A stretch of 64,000 nucleotides of DNA. Source: Populus alba. Its lineage: Eukaryota > Streptophyta > Magnoliopsida > Malpighiales > Salicaceae. Each line of letters begins with the position of its first letter. Within the stretch, counting starts at the first letter, position 1. Shown piece by piece: positions 21,939 through 32,793 of the stretch. The notes beneath the pieces are model-generated. The model did no database searches and was not told the DNA's origin. It saw only the letters and a list, made by a program, of their open reading frames with translations. Where the stretch lies: assembly GCF_005239225.2 (NCBI RefSeq), contig NC_133293.1:19808333-19872332 (forward strand), given 5' to 3'. A program made the translations under genes and the position numbers.

Positions 21939-22564
21939 GCATATAGAAAACTAGTAATACAACAAGAAATTAAAAGAAGCAAATAGAAGATCATCTAGTT
22001 CATATGTTTAGCTAGACAATCCAAGAAAATTCATGGGTTTGAGTTTTACTAGATTTTCTTAATTTATATACCTTCTAATTATCCCCAATTGTTTTCTATT
22101 TCCAAAGTGTGATGTTGAATTCTATGTTAGGTTTCTATCGTTACATTTAGGCTTGGCTTTGTGCTAGGTAATGTGTTTCTTGCGTTAATAAATTTCTTGC
22201 TATTCTTAAAAAAACAAGAGAGAGATTCAGGACTGCATCAGATTTGTCGCACAATCTGTCTGTTCTGAGGCTAACCCGGTCCTAATTGGAAGAACGATTT
22301 CACACAGGTGGATATAACAGGGCAGGTGGATGGGAAAGGCACTCCCTTGTATGTGATTGGCTTTCCACTTCGTGACGTGTAAAATGGAACATCATACTCC
22401 GCGTTTGGATTCTTTTATTTCTATTTAAAAAAAAAAAAAAAATTAACCGTTTTTGCGAAAAGGACATGGAAATCACACGCCTTTGTAGCTGGCAAATTAT
22501 TTAGTCATTTTGGAGTTTTTATCACCATATGATCTTTCTTCCAGTTCTTCTTCCATTCAAAATC

Positions 22565-22800
22565 AGCATGGTCAGGCAGGTTAACCTGGCATGTGGCGGG
22601 TTAAAAAAAAAAAAAATTCAAATATGATCCAGAAACTCAATAAAAAAACTCAATTGTAACCCGTTAATTTTTTATTTTTTACTAAAATAACATCATTTTA
22701 AATTTTTTAAAAAAAAAAATTAACCTGAAAGACATGATGATCTTGTCAAAACCTGAAATCCGAGCTTTGAACTAGATTGGGTTTAAAAACTATGACTATA
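22565..22800. repeat. Diverged relative of the CATAGTTTTGAAAC element
   Basis: Contains CAGGTTAACCTGGC and GGCGGGTTAA words and ends in GGGTTTAAAAACTATGAC, resembling the right end of the element at 19177-20341. The left terminus is not clear and no target duplication could be identified. Confidence 0.4.
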
Positions 22801-24377
22801 AAAATATGTTTTTTTTTTTGTAAGAATAAATTCTTTTAGGTTTTTTATATCTCTCGGTATCTTTAAGTATTTTCTTGTTTAAGTATGAGTTTGAATTACA
22901 TCATCGTGTATCATGGAGATGGAATTTATTTTTTTCGTTTTACTTTTTTAATCTTTTCCAGTAATTTTAATTATTTTTGCCATTTGGAAACGGATAAAAT
23001 AGACAGTTACAACATGGAATGTATTCTCTTCAGTCTGCTCTCTCCGTCGTCCACAAACGTGTGTCCGCGTCCTTCTAGGAGGGCACGATACGGGCCCTTC
23101 TCGATAGATAATGAGATGAGATTCTTAATTACCAAGCATTTTAATTTGGCTTATTATTCTTGCTTTCTAGAACCAGAGCAAATTAATATCTAGTCCACTA
23201 GGTCTATTTTCTGGAATGTCAAGGTTATTAAACCAGTGTGAATGCTTGCACGGAAAATGCTACCCCACCTGTTCTGTGGTCTTGAACTTGGTCCACGATC
23301 ATTCCAATTTTCTATGTTGATCTGCTGGAAAAATTGTTTAAAAGCAAGGTTGATTGATACTTTTGAGCTCGAATTAAAAGTTAAATTCATTCTTTTTTAA
23401 GCTAAAAAATTATTAGAATTTAATCATTAATATAAGTTTTTTAACATAAAATATTAACATGATTTAAATAAATTATAGCCCACATTAAAAATAAACAAGT
23501 TTTTCTCATGGTTAATTTAGGGTTTATTCAGTAGAAAGGTAATGAATTAATATTGGGTCCAAGGAGCACCAAAATTCTTGGAGAGGAGAGTACTAAAACA
23601 AAGTGAATTTTTGGCTTCAACTCGTACCTCGTGAGCATTGGTATAGTCCTAGGTTTATTATAGAATAATTTTTATGATGCAAATAATTACTTTTTGGTCG
23701 GGTGAAATAACGGCTAGAATTTAGTTCATGAAAACAGTCATTGATTTATCGAGTCCATAAATGGTAAAATCCGATTAGTTTTTTCATAAATCTTTTAATA
23801 ATGTCTAAACAAATTTCTCTTCTTAGAAATCTTCTAATATAAATTTGAAAACATTTTGATTAATTCTGATTATATTAGGTAATCAAAGCTATTAGCAAAT
23901 GATTCTATTAACTTTTGATTTTTAATTTTTTTTTTATAAATGAAGCTGAAGAAGAGTGTTTAAAGTTTGGTTTTTCTACACAATTTTGGATAAAATCTTA
24001 TGCATAAATACATAACTCTTCGTTTATTTTTCCAGTTGAGCTCTTTTTGTTTTTAAGCTCTATTTCATCTCTATTTATTATTATTATTATTATATAGAGC
24101 TTAGGTTCAACAGATACCGAGGGATTATTGAGTACACTTTTCTTATTTCATTAAATCTAATCTAAAAATGCATTTAAATAAGATAGTATTGTTAGAATCT
24201 TGTAAATATTATTGAAGAAAATTATTCTACACCAAATAAAAAAATAATAAAGTTTTAAAAACAAAATATTAATCATTGATAACAATAAAGCTTATTTATT
24301 TTTTAAAGTGTTTTCAATTGGTAAGTGCATTTATTTAATTTTATATATTAGTATGTATGCTATGATTGTATTTCAAT

Positions 24378-24378
24378 A

Positions 24379-24417
<39 letters not shown>
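24378..24417 (+). repeat. Compound microsatellite (AT)n(AG)n
   Basis: About 11 AT units pass directly into about 9 AG units. Confidence 0.9.
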
Positions 24418-25385
24418 TGCTATCTTTTTTATTATCATTACAAGTTTATTATGTTTTTTATGATATTGAATGATTATAATCTTCTCTAATTATCTTCTTA
24501 CATGTGATAATCTGGACAACATATCCATTTATAATAATTATTTATTGTAATTCATTGCTCAGCTAGAATCCCCAATTCTTTGCACACCACTGAGTTTAGC
24601 ATATAACTAAATATGTTGCCCGCGTGTTGTAGCGTGCAGATATTTTTTTTAATGTAAATAGGTGATAGGTTTTAAAAAAATTAAGTATCAAATCATTGGT
24701 TAAAGTGGCAATTAAATAATATGAAAAAAAAACAGCAAAATAAAAAACCTTAGCCTTTTGATAACGGTCACGTGACCTTCCCGTGCAGGTATATGCGCTG
24801 CGATTCCAATGATTCACACTGCCATTATGTCCTTATGTTCGTTGACACTCTTTAAAAGAGGTGAAATGACAATTATATAAAGGTCGAAGGGAAGGTTGGG
24901 CACATTAGCCTTTTCATCATGACAATTTGTTCGAGAAGAATCCAAGAGTGAATTGAATTTTATTTTTTTTATTGTTTTGGTTAAATAAAGGGGTTTAACT
25001 TAGAAAAGGAGATCACATGCATAGCTATCCCGCATTGATTATTAAAAATTATCATAATTTAAATTATTTAATAAATAATTTAGTGGTAAAAGTTTGAGAT
25101 CAAAAGATTTATTTTTTTTATAATTTTAGATTAAAGTTCTGAGATTGCTAATATTAATAATTATAAAAAATTTATCTAATAGTTAACTTTAATACTCATA
25201 AAACTTAATTAAAATATATGTAAATTGATCAACGTTACACCTTCATACTTCACACTCTACTATGAATAAAACAAAAAAAATTACCACAATTTATCCATCA
25301 ATCTGCACGGCAACAGGTCCAGCCCATGTGAAAGAACATCCTTTTTTCGGCCCAAAAGAGAATGTTAAGATATTCATTTTCACTG

Positions 25386-25560
25386 AGAAGACAACACGAC
25401 GTCGTTGTAGACCTGCATTCGGCAGCACGCATTTCTTCACTCAAAATTTTCCACGCCCTCCAGGCACCTGACGAATCCTTAAACCGGAATGTGGACACAA
25501 ACAACACTTCTACGCTCTCTCACGCATTCCTTAAGCGCGTGAAACAACCCCAGTGTAATA
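25386..25560 (+). promoter_or_regulatory. Distal upstream module shared by EF1A copies A and D
   Basis: In the same order as upstream of the minus-strand copy D (~53765-53950) this region has ACAACACGACGTCGTT (containing the perfect palindrome ACGACGTCGT at 25396-25405), AATCCTTAAACCGGAATGTG followed by GACACA, and TTAAGCGCGTGAA. Copies B and C lack it. Non-coding conservation between paralogues suggests regulatory function or recent common origin. Confidence 0.6.
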
Positions 25561-25659
25561 ATAAGTTCGGATTTAGCAATAAGTGCATCTATGCTATTCA
25601 GACATTGACATGGCTGTAAAGGTCACAGGATGATATATTTGGTATTCAAAATTATTCTG

Positions 25660-25717
25660 GAGGGTAATCTAGGAAGAACAAAATATCACTTTATTAATAT
25701 AAATATATCAAACCCTA
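25660..25717 (+). promoter_or_regulatory. Core promoter of EF1A copy A
   Basis: GAGGGTAATCTAGGAA (25660-25675), TATAAATA (25698-25705) and AAACCCTA (25710-25717). AAACCCTA is the telo-box known from plant EF-1-alpha promoters. The same three-part order occurs before the other three copies. Confidence 0.75.
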
Positions 25718-26577
25718 CAATCTCTCTCCACACCGTCATTAGCTACTCTCCTCCTACCATTTCTCTCACGGACAGGGTTTAATCCATTCTCTCTTAAGGT
25801 TGGATTTTCCGGTACCTGTTATCTTCTCTTGATTTCCGTTGTAGTTTTGATCAAGATTACACAACTGAGTTTCTGATTAGTGACTTATTTGTCGAAGATC
25901 TGTGATATATCTCTCGGCTTTAATCTAGAATTTTAAGCTGTATCCTGCATGGATTTTTTTTGTTAGTTTTTTTTGTTTCTTTTTATTTTTTATTTCGTGT
26001 TATAAGTTGCTGCATGGAATTTGTTCTTGTTTGACAGATAGATCTAAGAAATTAATCGCTGTGATATAAGATTTTTCGAAGATAAATACCGTTTTATACG
26101 TCTGTGTTATTTTCATAGGCATATTTAAACATGGTTCTATATAGATTTATTTATGTTTGTTTTTATTGCTTATGCTTTTACTTGGGCGATGATTTTGTTA
26201 AGATTTGAGATAACAGACTTGCAGTTTTAACCCTGTAGTTTTGAAAATTGAAGCAGGAAAAAATCTGCGACGATTTTATGCCCTATTAATTATCATGGAT
26301 AATAGTTATTAGATTTTCATGCCGTATTTTTTAACAGTCATGCGTTATTTATGAATAATTATTATCTAAACAGTTCTTCCAGTACTGCCTTTGTTTATTT
26401 CTTAGTTCTCTTCTGGTGTTTAATTAATAACACTTTTATATAATCTGAAACTATTAATTTGATTTGACTTATACTTTATGTTGAGTATGCTTTCTTCTTG
26501 TAATTTTTTACTCTACCATTGATTGTTTTAACATTTCATAAAATTCTTGTATAACAGTTCAGCTCTAATATATCATC

Positions 26578-28057
26578 ATGGGTAAGGAAAAGAGTCACAT
26601 CAACATTGTGGTCATTGGCCATGTCGACTCTGGAAAATCAACCACCACTGGTCACTTGATCTACAAGCTTGGAGGTATTGACAAGCGTGTCATCGAGAGG
26701 TTCGAGAAGGAAGCTGCTGAGATGAACAAGAGGTCATTCAAGTATGCCTGGGTGCTCGACAAGCTCAAGGCTGAGCGCGAGCGTGGTATCACCATTGACA
26801 TTGCCTTGTGGAAGTTTGAGACCACCAAGTACTACTGCACTGTCATTGATGCTCCTGGACATCGTGACTTTATCAAGAACATGATTACTGGGACTTCCCA
26901 GGCTGACTGTGCCGTGCTTATCATTGATTCCACCACTGGTGGTTTTGAAGCTGGTATCTCCAAGGATGGCCAGACCCGTGAGCACGCACTCCTTGCCTTC
27001 ACCCTTGGTGTGAGGCAAATGATCTGCTGCTGTAACAAGGTATATTTCTATTTTCTTCTTTCAAGTTTAGTTTATTACTCATTTTGCATTGATATCTGTC
27101 TTGTCACGTGTATTGGAGAAGATTTCTTTGAGCTTGCTACTGATCTTTATTCTTGGGTTATTGGAACAGATGGATGCCACAACTCCAAAGTACTCCAAGG
27201 CAAGGTATGATGAAATTGTCAAGGAGGTGTCATCCTACTTGAAGAAGGTTGGTTACAACCCTGACAAGATTCCCTTTGTCCCCATCTCTGGATTTGAGGG
27301 TGACAACATGATTGAGAGATCTACCAACCTTGACTGGTACAAGGGTCCAACTCTCCTGGATGCCCTCGACCAGATCCAGGAGCCCAAGAGGCCCTCAGAC
27401 AAGCCCCTCCGTCTCCCACTTCAGGACGTGTACAAGATTGGTGGTATCGGAACTGTCCCAGTGGGTCGTGTTGAAACTGGTTTCATCAAGCCCGGCATGG
27501 TTGTCACATTCGGTCCAACTGGACTGACTACTGAAGTCAAGTCTGTTGAGATGCACCACGAGGCTCTCCAAGAGGCTCTTCCTGGTGATAATGTCGGGTT
27601 CAATGTTAAGAATGTAGCTGTTAAGGATCTGAAACGTGGTTTTGTTGCCTCGAACTCCAAGGACGATCCTGCCAGGGAGGCTGCCAACTTCACGGCCCAA
27701 GTTATCATCATGAACCATCCTGGGCAGATCGGAAACGGTTACGCCCCTGTTCTTGACTGCCACACCTCTCACATTGCTGTGAAGTTTGCTGAGATCCTCA
27801 CCAAGATCGACAGGCGGTCTGGTAAGGAACTGGAGAAGGAGCCCAAGTTCCTGAAGAACGGTGATGCTGGTATGATTAAGATGATTCCCACCAAGCCCAT
27901 GGTGGTGGAGTCTTTCTCAGAGTATCCTCCACTTGGTCGATTTGCTGTGAGGGACATGCGCCAGACCGTTGCAGTGGGTGTGATCAAGAGCGTGGAGAAG
28001 AAGGATCCCTCTGGTGCCAAGGTGACCAAATCTGCTGCCAAGAAGGGTGGCAAGTGA
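26578..28057 (+). CDS. EF1A: Translation elongation factor 1-alpha, copy A
   Basis: Two coding exons, 26578-27039 and 27170-28057, giving 449 aa, the normal length for plant EF-1-alpha. The protein is a GTPase that brings aminoacyl-tRNA to the ribosomal A site. GTP-binding motifs: GHVDSGKS (14-21), DAPGH (91-95) and NKMD (153-156); the intron falls exactly between NK and MD. Leader intron inferred at 25799-26557 (AAG/GTTGG ... AACAG). It differs from copies B, C and D at ten residues: S6, K84, R146, F259, I260, T274, S402, E405, S428 and G448 here against T, R, K, V, L, S, T, A, N and A there. None is in a GTP-binding motif. The intron resembles those of B and D; the 3' UTR resembles those of C and D. 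Intact and presumably expressed. Confidence 0.97.
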
Positions 28058-28537
28058 ACCGAGCAGGTTTATGCTACTGGAATCTATTTTACAAATAACG
28101 ACTTGGTTCTTCTTTGTTCTGAATTTCTTGGATGTTTATCCATGTGTCTTGAGCTCTGTAGTTTCATGTCACTACTCTCATCAAGAGGCTGTTCGCAGAA
28201 TTGGGTTCTTGATCGGCGGTGGCGATGTATATGTTTAGATATCTTCTGCACTTTTGTGTCTTAAAAGTCAAAAGGTTTTTGTCAGACGTTTCCATTTTCA
28301 TGAACTGGTCGCGACTGGTAGGTCTTGGTACCGAGGATTCTACATCTTCTATATTGTACTTGAATAGTGTTGTGCTTTGTTTGGTCTCTGTGGTTGGCAT
28401 GTTACTGGTAACCTTCACATGGTTTTCTGCATTTTCTTCTTTCTTTTCCGCTTCTTGTACTTGAATTTACAATTTGCTGCCTGAAGCTGTTAAAAGCCTG
28501 TTTGTTAGTGGCATTGCAGTAGAAGTTTGTCGTTTTA

Positions 28538-29067
28538 AAAAAATATTTTTTTAATGATTTAAAATTATTTTTAAAAAATGATATTTTAAAAGCATGCCCA
28601 GGCCGTGTTGCCGGACATGCTATTAAAAATAAATGACATCGGACTGTGTTTCCCGTACGGGCTATTTCATTCTGGCCAAAAATAGCTTCCTGGGAAACTG
28701 GCCACATCTTCTGACTGCGGTTTATTTTTGTGATTTAATGGATTAAAATGTTTTCTATTTAAAAATATATTAAAACAATATATTTTAATATTTAAAAAAT
28801 ATTTTTTTAATGATTTAAAATTATTTTTAAAAAATGATATTTTAAAAGCATGCCCAGGCCGTGTTGCCGGACATGCTATTAAAAATAAATGACATCGGAC
28901 TGTGTTTCCCGTACGGGCTATTTCATTCTGGCCAAAAATAGCTTCCTGGGAAACTGGCCACATCTTCTGACTGCGGTTTATTTTTGTGATTTAATGGATT
29001 AAAATGTTTTCTATTTAAAAATATATTAAAACAATATATTTTAATATTTAAAAAATATTTTTTTAAT
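28538..29067 (+). repeat. 256-bp direct tandem duplication
   Basis: Unit 1 is 28538-28793 and unit 2 is 28794-29049, with period exactly 256 and no difference that I can see. The first 18 bases of the unit recur at 29050-29067, so the event probably used the short repeat aaaaaatatttttttaat. Each unit contains a GC-rich island with GCATGCCCAGGCCGTG and the palindrome CCCGTACGGG. Open frames on the minus strand through the units look incidental. Confidence 0.92.
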
Positions 29068-29264
29068 CAACATATTAAAATAATAAAAAAATTTAGTATT
29101 AAATAAATAAATTTTAAGAGAACGTTTTTTTAACCGCGTTTTCAGACGTAGTATTTGCCTTATTGTATTCTCTTTTTCATGTGTCGGGGTGTCATCAGTT
29201 GGCGTGGAAATAATTATCTTCATATGGCCGAATGTGTGTTGTATCTGACTGGATGAACATTCTG

Positions 29265-29445
29265 TTTCGAAAGTCTTTTTGAAAAAAAAATAGAATTTTT
29301 TATTTTTTAAAAAAAATTAATATATTTTTTATGTTTTCAGATTATTTTAATATACTGATGAAATAAAATATATTATTTTAATGTATTTTAAAATAAAAAA
29401 ACATTTTAAAAAAACAATCTACACTACATTTCTAAACACCCTTAA
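29265..29445. repeat. AT-rich dispersed repeat (MITE-like), opposite orientation
   Basis: Reverse-oriented copy of the family: attattttaatatactgatg, then atattattttaatgtatttt. Confidence 0.5.
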
Positions 29446-30939
29446 ATATAACATGAAGAATTTTGAATAAAAGAATATCCAACTCTTTTTCAGAGAATAA
29501 AAATGGCTATTTGTTTCAACTAGTTGAACCAGTTATACTATAGACCAAGGTTCAATTAGTTGAAATAATTATACTATGAACTAAAAAATTTGCAAAAAAT
29601 AAAATAGTGAAGTTCACTGTGCTTCTAGACTACTGGATTATATTTTGTTCATGTGAATAGGGTATAGTCTTTTTTCATTTTGTTTATCAGACTTTAGTTT
29701 TAGTTTTATTGTCCAGGTTATATTGATATGATTTTATGTTTTAAATTTTACATTTTAATCTCAGAATTTAATTTTTTATTTGTGTTTCAGCTCCTTGATT
29801 TTGAGATGGTAGAGAGTTACATAGAAATGTTGAGAGAGAGATAGAGTGCAAGGATGACTGCATGATACTATAAAAAAAAACAATTTTGATAAGGTTTTTT
29901 TTTTTATCCTGAAAAGAGTTGATAAAAACTATGCTAATCCTTGACCATTAAACAAAAATAAGGCCAGTAATCATTTAGTAGATGGCTCAATTGTAAGAGA
30001 TTAGAATTAAAAGGTTTACTTTACTTGTGGTTTCAAGTTCAAGCCCTGTAATTTTTAATATGATGACCACTTGAGACTTATATAATCGTTAATTTTGGAG
30101 CCTGTAGAATTAGTTGAGATACGCGTAAACTGGTCTGGATATTCATATTAATTAAAAAAATAAAGCTGATAATTTTTTTTATTTGTTTAGTGTTTATTTT
30201 TTAGTGTTTGGACGGTATTTTGAGTTAGGAATGAATTTATTAATATTTTTAAGGTGTTCTTCCTGTGTTTTAAGGTGAAAACATGTTACGAACTTTTGAA
30301 TGCTCTAAAAGTTCTATGATAAAAAAATTATTCATGCGCAACACCTGTACATCTTCTGCTTTCAAAAACGTAGTTAGGCACGTGGACGTGCTCTCTTTTT
30401 ACTTTTCATATTTTTTTATTTAAATTTTAATTAACACTCTCTTATTTCTTAAGCTGCCTAGCTAGCATTTTTTTTAAATAATAATTAAATTTTTTAACTC
30501 TTAGTTTACTTTAATGAGATTATTATAATTCATTTTTTTACCTGTATTGTATACATGAAAGTTGTTTTTATATCATGCATGTATAAAAACAAAAATTGTT
30601 TGTTTTCAACAGCTAAAATTAATCATTGAGATAAAATAAATAAAAAATTTTAAAACAACATGGATCGTTCGTGTTAAGTATTTGATTTTTTGTATATTTT
30701 AGTAAAATAACTTAAATTAATTTATATTTTGTATATCAAGAGGAGGAGATCACTGGCGAGAAAGTCAATTCAGTCAAAATTCATCAACACGAGCCATGCT
30801 TCATTTTAAAGGGACAAAATCATGGGCGATACATTTGATCATGGGGAATATACATGAGAGAGAGACACACACACACACTCAATCTTGAAGGATATTTATT
30901 TATTTATTTTCGATCAGTATCACTAGGGATAGGGATGAG

Positions 30940-31225
30940 TAAAATAATAAAAAAAAATCAAATTATAAAAAAAAACCGATTAAAATTTTTAAAAAACCAA
31001 ATGGTTTAGTTTTATAAATCTAAAACAAAAACATTATACCAAACCAAACCCAAACAGAAAAATATCAAGCCAAAGCGGAAAAAAACTGAGTCAAACTAGT
31101 CTGAATAAGTTTTTGTCTTAAAAACTCAAACCGAACCAAAACCAGTCAGTTTAAACTGGTTTTGATTTATTTTTTTTTTAATTCAGTTTAATTATTTATT
31201 TTTAATAAAAATCAAACCGAATAAA
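30940..31225. repeat. AACCGAACC-rich repeat, MITE-like
   Basis: Repeated words of the type AAACCGAT, CCAAACCAAACC, AAACCGAACC and their complements (AAACTGGTTTTGATT) resemble a common dicot short-element family. Clear terminal inverted repeats and target duplication could not be fixed. Confidence 0.45.
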
Positions 31226-32279
31226 AAATAATCACCATGAATATCACCATGTTTCAAATAACTAATGTCTATATCACACGCCAAACAAGATAAGACAGAG
31301 AAACCTGGCAAGTTTTAGTTCAATAAAAAAATACTAAAATTTTAATCTAACTAGAAATATTAATATTCATGGACAATAAGATCTGGAATAGTCATAAAAT
31401 ATTAAAATTTTTAAATAAATAAATATCAATCTCCGTCCGTGTCCTTTGTCTTCCATCAATCATAACAAACATGATCATAAAATATCTATGTATAGATCGA
31501 TAAATTGTTTTTAAATTCAAATCGATAATATAGAGAATGAACTCGTTTAGTTTGTTAGTTGGAAAACAGTTTCATCATGAAAAGTGATTTGTATTGAAAA
31601 ACAAAATTATTATAAAGTAAATTAATTTCTGATATTTAACAATATTATAAAAAAATAAGTTGAAAATAACTTATAATTTTTAAAAAAAATTTACATAACA
31701 TTAAATATAACTATTTAACAACTCAAAAAAAAAGTTATGAAAAGTATAACAATAGAAAAAATAATTTATTATATCATATATTTATACATACTTTGTTCTA
31801 TAAAATATAGATATACATAGATATTTTAAACATGATATTATAGACATATAATCTTGTTAAATATTTTTTTCAAGTAAATCTCATTTTCAAAACCTTAAAA
31901 TATATTTTTTTAAATTGATAAAAAGCCAAATTAGTTAATTATACTAATTAACAATTTATTTTGTACGAGGATGTGGAAAGAGAGAGATCTGTGGAAGGTG
32001 TACTTGCATGAGGTTTATTTTGCGTCTGAAAGGAAAGTTTATCAGAATTAAGAAGATAATTTTTTTTTTTTTTTGGGGGGGTTTTCTTTTGTTGAAAACT
32101 AGTTTTTTTAGAGTTAATTCATCATTAAAAAATCTAAAAACTACTTTTCAGAAAAACAATTTTTTAAAAACAAACTAGTAAACAGGTACCTAGTATCGAA
32201 GGTGAAATGACATGCATGTCCTTCATTTCCTCCAAGGCTTTCGCACTAGTGGGTTGTGAGATGATCGTGCTTAGAATGC

Positions 32280-32620
32280 GGTGTATATTAATTTTTAAAA
32301 TATTTTTTGATTTAAAATATATTAAAATAATATTTATTTATTTATTTTTAAATTTATTTTTCATATTAATATATTAAAATAATTAATTCAAATTAAATTT
32401 TTTTATAAAAAACAATTTCAATCTCACTATTATACAAGTATTTGAGAGTTAGAAAGTGTTTTTGAAAAAAAATTATTTTAATTTTTATTTTAAATTAATA
32501 TATTTTTGAAGTTGTTAGATCATTTTAATATATTAATATTAAAAATAATTTTTAAAAATAAAAATATATTATTTTAATATTTTTAAAAATAAAACATACT
32601 TTTTAAAAATAACTCCTTAA
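32280..32620. repeat. Pair of AT-rich dispersed repeats in opposite orientation
   Basis: 32280-32440 is a forward copy (gatttaaaatatattaaaat) and 32440-32620 is a reverse copy (gatcattttaatatattaat, then aaaatatattattttaatat). The two could fold back on each other. Confidence 0.5.
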
Positions 32621-32747
32621 CATTCTCAACCTTCTTCTTACACCGGAGCACTTTTTAAGGACTAAAAAGATATTTTCCCTTTCTAGGAAAAATCGACTTG
32701 ATCTCCAAGCAAGTACGAGGACATGGTGGGAATTCAGACATCAGATC

Positions 32748-32793
32748 GAGGACACTTAAGGAAAGAAAGGTCAATAAATACCTACAAACCCTA
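32748..32793 (+). promoter_or_regulatory. Core promoter of EF1A copy B
   Basis: GAGGACACTTAAGGAA (32748-32763), AATAAATA in place of the TATA box (about 32773-32780) and telo-box AAACCCTA (32786-32793). The upstream word CTTGATCTCCAAGCAAG is shared with copy C (CTTGATCACCAAGTAAG near 36500). Confidence 0.72.

Larger units (their letters stand above)
21551..25385. other. Upstream region of copy 3 and AT-rich intergenic sequence
   Basis: Up to ~22410 the sequence is related to the upstream region of copy 2. Repeats: AT-rich element 21790-21938, a diverged relative of the hAT-like element at ~22565-22800, and an (AT)n(AG)n microsatellite at 24378-24417. No gene is supported in the remainder. 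Confidence 0.5.
28058..32690. other. 3' UTR of copy A and AT-rich, repeat-bearing intergenic region
   Basis: The copy A 3' UTR extends to roughly 28400. Then follow the 256-bp tandem duplication (28538-29049), AT-rich dispersed repeats (29265-29445, 32280-32440, 32440-32620), an AACCGAACC-rich repeat (30940-31225) and a GA/CA microsatellite (about 30857-30880). No gene is supported. Confidence 0.5.

Noticed and set aside
25799..26557. Possible snoRNA in the EF1A copy A leader intron
   Set aside because: Weak GATGATT and CTGA words occur, but no proper C/D box pair with spacing and terminal stem could be made.
27395..27772. Long minus-strand open frames (up to 125-180 codons) opposite all EF1A second exons
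   Set aside because: They are antisense shadows of a strongly conserved, codon-biased gene and occur at the same place in each copy. No independent evidence of coding.
28402..28963. Two minus-strand frames of ~100 codons starting MWPVSQEAIFGQ
   Set aside because: Identical because they lie in the 256-bp tandem duplication. Composition is repeat-like and they resemble no known protein.
30863..30880. Short GA/CA-rich tract considered as a regulatory GAGA site
   Set aside because: It is a simple microsatellite far from any gene start.
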